From Antedon mediterranea (lineage: Eukaryota; Echinodermata; Crinoidea; Comatulida; Antedonidae), in contig NC_092674.1 of the NCBI RefSeq assembly GCF_964355755.1, forward strand, positions 21,974,001-22,038,000: DNA of 64,000 bases, read 5' to 3'. A model generated the notes under the pieces. The model did not search any database. It was given only the letters and a program-made list of their open reading frames with translations, and was not told the origin of the DNA. Below, piece by piece: positions 59,606 to 64,000 of this stretch; position 1 is the first letter of the stretch; every line of letters begins with the position of its first letter. The translations under genes and the position numbers were made by a program.

Positions 59606-62600
59606 TTATGCCTCATGCTTAGGGAAGTACAGCTTCTTTCTTAAAGTATACTGTGGAGATGGAACCTGGCAGCCGGTCATCTTGCTTACTTCATAATTCA
59701 CATGTGTTAGAATATCTAGAATGTGATCGGTATGATAACGATCGATTAACGCCTTTGTTAGGTTTCGAATGTAAAATGTACCATGATTCTTGTTCCTATA
59801 TGACATCGTAAGGGGCGCTGTCGAGTATCCATACAGAAAATCGGCGGCATTCGGGATATTTTCAGGTGCAGCGTCGAATTTTAGGCCAAGCTTTCGGCAC
59901 GCTTGTATAAAGAATACTTTTGGTTTGGAGCGAAGACTTGTACATTTATGTGCTTGAAAGCCACTGGTGAGTTGAAAAATGCCACAAGGTACCCCATCAC
60001 TTCCATTAATATCTGTTAGTGTACCATGAGACAATATGCAGCAAACAAAGCAGTCGTACTGTGAATGATCACGTGTTTGCATTTCGTTCATCACATGCTC
60101 CATCTCATGCGCAGTTTGATTGTGTTTGCACTCAATACGAAATCCCAAACGACTAAAAACTAGCTTCAAATATTCTGTTGAAAAAATAAATGCAGTATTA
60201 TTTTGTTAGCTTTATGCAATTTTTTAATTGCAACAATAAATCCACCCTCTTTTGTAAATTCAATATTGTTTACTTAAAAGTATAACATTATTTTATTTAT
60301 TTTGACAAAGAAAATACAACAAACATTAAGATAGAGTTATAGGGACAGGAGATAGACACCAACAATCCATAGCCATACAATTGACAGAGGTTCAATGTTT
60401 TTTTTTTTCGTTTCATGTTAAAATTATATTTGTTACATACCTTCATCAACTTCAGAACCAGTTCGTTTCCCGAATCCGCTCTCTTTTGTAAATTCAATAT
60501 TGTTTATAATTAAGCATATCCCACGTGGAGAGCTGGTCATGTTATACTTAAGTATTTCCATTTCTGAATCAACAAGTTCAAACACAAAATGTTACTTATT
60601 ATATAAAAGATATATAGATACAATGATTACAATTATGTATTTGACAATGGCGATGGAGTTTACCATGATAATGAGAGTATTCGCATTCTCATCATTCTTA
60701 TTCCTGTTACTTGTAATAGACATCACTTTATTATTACAATCATGGATTGAAGTTCAGGTGACGACCATCGATACATACGTCCTAGGTCGACAAAAGATTC
60801 CAAATAACAACAACATCCCTCAATATTTTTTACAATATATATATATATATATTTTTGTTTTTGTATGAAGAAAAAAAGCATTACTGTATGTTCTCATAGA
60901 GACGCTCATTTTACGCGCATACTACGCAGGGTACGCACACCTAGATTACATTTAATTTGGGCATAATTAAGATCAGCATTTTGGGTGCATTTTCACTTTT
61001 TACCACTTTTCGCAGGTTGAAACTCTCTGATTGCTCTTGTTGCAATTTGCGGCTGAATTAAAAGTAATTTCATGAAAAATATATAAAATACGTTGGCTTT
61101 CCTTTTTTTCTGGTTTTTACTTAATTTAATCAATTTCTGGATAAGGTGCTGTGATTCTAGTTGCCATTCCATTATTGTCATTAGTAAGATCATTACAAAA
61201 AATATTTATAATGGCCTGTTGTTAGTTACTGTCTGTGGGACTAACCCACGTAAGACAAAAAAAAGCTACTTTCTGTTTCTGTACAAAATTAGGCCTACAT
61301 CATAATGTAATTTGCGACTGATCGTTCGATTCTGATATGACCCATGTAGGCCTACCGTGGACTGCAGTCCTCTGCACACCGACATGCAGATTAGATCATT
61401 AGTATTCAATTCAGCCAGGCGTCATTACATAATACAGTACATACCAAACACTGCCTGGAACTTCACGCAACTGGGTATGTCAACATTGAAGAAGATTGTG
61501 ATTTCAAGAAAGCCTAAATTGTCAACAATATTGCTTTTATACAATTTAGTAGAATTAAACTATCATCTATTAACAGTTACGCGGGTATAATTTAATTTGT
61601 GACGTAATCACGCTGTTATAAGCCAGTGTAAATGGCGTTCTCATAATCCTATTCATGACTAATGTACTTTTTTTTTATCGACGATTGACTACCGGAGTCT
61701 TTAATTTTTAATTGGATTTATATTGCATTAAAGTTGTTTGAAATGGATTTATACACAACATAGCACAGCTTTTATGAAGGTGGATAGACAAAACAGTGGA
61801 TTTAGGGGTAAGTTAATTTTACCGCCCGATAATAATGTATTAACACTATGTAAGAATATTAGTTAAATAAATAAATAACCAACATGCAAAATGTTTTAAA
61901 GGAAAACGTTCCACAAGTTGAACAATATGAATCGGCGTTGTTTTTTCATTATAAATTCGAGGTCTTTGCAATGCGCTTGTAATTTTACACATTGTGCCTT
62001 GCATTTATACATATTTATATAGCTATTTTCTGTGGTTGAGGTTATTCGATGTAGTATTTGTTTCTGTTTGTAAAAGTCATTTTGATAATATTTTGTCAAT
62101 TATTCTTCATTATTATCTATTAGTATACATTCTCGCATACTTTTGTATAAGGTCTAACGCATCTGAATGTAGGTATACCGAGGTTGAGTAAATGTTATGG
62201 TTGATTTGATAATTATGACTGAACCGCCTTTTAATAAAATACACAATTACTAGACTTCTAGCTATCTAGACTAGTAAACTATTTTGTACTATATTTTACA
62301 TAGAACTACCAGCAAGCATTTTGATTTGTGTTTAAAACTGTCATTGCCTTAGTAAGTTCTTACCTGAGTTCGGTTCCCACTTGGATGCAACGCAACGACT
62401 TAGACACAATGCAAGCGAGTTGACCAATCACAAACGTCAGTTCGGATCAGGGTGTTTCGAAACTAGAGACCCGATACCAGAGACCCGATACCCAATACGA
62501 AAAGGGAGACCCTACTATACAAAAAGGGAGACCCCACTATACGAAAAGGGAGACCCTACTATACGAAAAGGGAGACCCACTATACGAAAAAGGAGACCCC

Positions 62601-64000
62601 ACTATACGAAAAGGGAGACCCCACTATACGAAAAGGGAGACCCCACTATACGAAAAGGGAGACCCCACTATACGAAAAGGGAGACCCAGATATACGAAAA
62701 GGGAGACCCCAAATATACGAAAAGGGAAACCCAAATATACGAAAAGGGAGACCCCACTATACGAAAAGGAGACCCCAAATATACTACGTAGCCTACTTGT
62801 GCTTCGTCCAAGTCGGATCCAAGTTTAGGCCTACAGTAAAGAAGCTATTATGAAACTCGTAAGGTTGTTCTATAACATGTTGAATGTTGATTTGGCAAGG
62901 TGGTTAGTTTTTAATTAATTTTACATCATGTAGTGAATTCCATTTGATAATACGTCAAGGGGGAATTGATTACGTTTATATTATTTCCATCTAAGATTTT
63001 TAATTTTAATAACGAACAAACGAGTGACGGTAGTCGGGTTCAGATGTGTAAAAATGAAAATTAGTTAATATTTATTTCAATGTTAGTACGTACTTTCCTC
63101 TGTTTCAATGTTGGTGGTAGAACTATGTGTTCTTCGTATGATATATTTGTAAATTCAGGGACATTGACCTCTTATCCCAGAAAGGAATGAGAAACTTAAA
63201 GTAATTCCAAATTAGTTGGTATTTGTAATATTCAAACAAGATAATAGTCTTACCTTTTTGTTTTGGCATTGGTTGCACTGAAATACATCCTCCGTCTACT
63301 GTTTCTTCGCTTTCCCTGTCTAAAGAAAGACATGAATGTACCCTTACCAATACGAGTGTGTTAAATATCATATGCAGTATCACGTCATTTGATCCCAAAT
63401 TCATCCCATTTGGAATTCTGTATACCCTCTTCTGACAATATACAGTATCTATTCTTCAACAGCGTTATGCCACCTAGCTTTTAGGCCGATAGTACATGAT
63501 ACCAATGCTTTTCTATGAGCAGACACGATACTGTAGGATGGTTATTGTCACATGATACTGTATACGAATTGGCTGTGTAGATTGACATATTTTATTCCAT
63601 ATAATAACTATCTTGGAGAATCTCATCTATGATATTCAAAGTTACCCAGTCAACTTATTATTCCTATGACTAGTGGTGAAAATGATATCCCTGATAAATA
63701 ATAATTTATTACCTTCATGTACCGGAATCAAGTCAAATAGTTTGTCTGAAAAAACAAAAAACACAGTAATAGTCGTAATCAAGTCCATATAGTTCTTAAA
63801 CATAGGTAGTTTACGCCTTTGTTTGTTTCTTTTTTTTAAAACATACTATTTCATTAGTTGTGGCTCCATCTTCAGTTGTCTGTCGCTTAGACTCAATAAA
63901 TATCATGATATTTTCAATCATAATTTTATTCATTTATGGAAAAGAAAGCAAGTAGCAGAAGTTAGATTAACAGAAATGTAACTATGGTACCTGTGTCTTC
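59606..64000 (-). CDS. Caspase-like cysteine protease (3' part, runs off the window)
   Basis: Minus-strand exons: >64000-63991, 63745-63713, 63319-63254, 60563-60441, 60174-59606. All junctions are phase 1 and the frame stays open to a stop at 59,606. The first three exons encode an acidic linker. The 123-base exon starts the p20 part (SSPRGICLIINNIEF, with the substrate-binding Arg). The last exon carries the catalytic His (CCILSHGT) and Cys (FFIQACRK), then a short connector and the p10 start (ADFLYGYSTAPLTMSYRN, where SYRN corresponds to the usual S-W/Y-R-N). The canonical pentapeptide is QACRG; here the fifth residue is Lys. The prodomain (DED, CARD or none) lies beyond the right edge, so initiator or effector type cannot be decided. 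Confidence 0.85.
60564..63253. other. Large caspase intron
   Basis: About 2.7 kb between the linker exon and the first p20 exon. The exon phases on either side join directly, so no coding exon is required inside. It contains the minisatellite element at 62,370-62,790 and a (TA)n run at 60,836-60,852. Confidence 0.6.
62370..62790. repeat. Second GGGAGACC minisatellite element, inserted in a MITE arm
   Basis: Bases 62,370-62,440 are one arm of a GGTTCCCACTAG-type MITE. At 62,452 GGGTGTTTCGAAACTAGAGACC begins, the same terminus as the element at 31,376-31,815. About 14 units of 'gggagacc(cc)actatacgaaaa' follow. The opposite terminus is missing. A 136-codon plus-strand frame here, rich in T, R, K, Y and P repeats, is a product of the satellite. 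Confidence 0.75.

Noticed and set aside
62381-62791. 136-codon frame with TIRKGRP-type repeats
   Set aside because: It is the GGGAGACC minisatellite read in frame; the same satellite at 31.4-31.8 kb is non-coding.
1-64000. CRISPR arrays, operons or bacterial regulatory sites
   Set aside because: The window is animal nuclear DNA; the tandem repeats have no spacer pattern and genes are split by spliceosomal introns.

Overview
This is intron-rich, AT-rich animal DNA. Every coding gene I can assemble is split by short GT-AG introns, and the sequence between genes is packed with LINE fragments, foldback MITEs, tRNA-derived repeats and minisatellites. The gene content (apextrin-type MACPF/ApeC proteins, a CHST15-like sulfotransferase pair, a vitamin K-dependent carboxylase homologue, a caspase) and the very common 'taggcctac' word suggest a marine invertebrate deuterostome, most likely an echinoderm. 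The taxon is an inference; no ribosomal or mitochondrial marker is present.

Layout. 1-0.8 kb: the end of an unrecognised plus-strand gene. 3.4-5.0 kb: minus-strand LINE fragments. 5.6-7.3 kb: a MITE carrying a tRNA-derived SINE, next to a tandem 611-bp duplication that also copied the first coding exon of sulfotransferase gene A (exons to 11.0 kb). 12.1-14.0 kb: LINE remains. 14.6-20.7 kb: sulfotransferase gene B, a paralogue with the same exon plan, followed by a decayed copy of its last exon. 21.6-30.3 kb (minus): MACPF-ApeC gene 1; its introns hold a three-copy tandem repeat and three tandem tRNA-like genes. 31.0-33.5 kb: large inverted minisatellite structures. 34.3-38.0 kb: a GGCX-like gamma-carboxylase. 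40.7-44.2, 45.8-51.0 and 52.0-56.7 kb (plus): MACPF-ApeC genes 2, 3 and 4. 57.7-59.6 kb: nested DNA transposons. 59.6-64.0 kb (minus): the 3' part of a caspase gene running off the window.

The core of the window is a four-member family of secreted proteins that pair a MACPF (pore-forming fold) domain with a C-terminal ApeC domain. In other invertebrates this combination is tied to innate immunity or the extracellular matrix. Exon lengths are the same across the family apart from a few gained or lost introns and small in-frame indels, so the models support each other. Genes 2 and 3 are recent duplicates that share upstream sequence. The sulfotransferase pair gives a second local expansion. I see no evidence that the families form one pathway; the shared theme is secreted or Golgi-processed proteins and recent tandem duplication helped by repeats.
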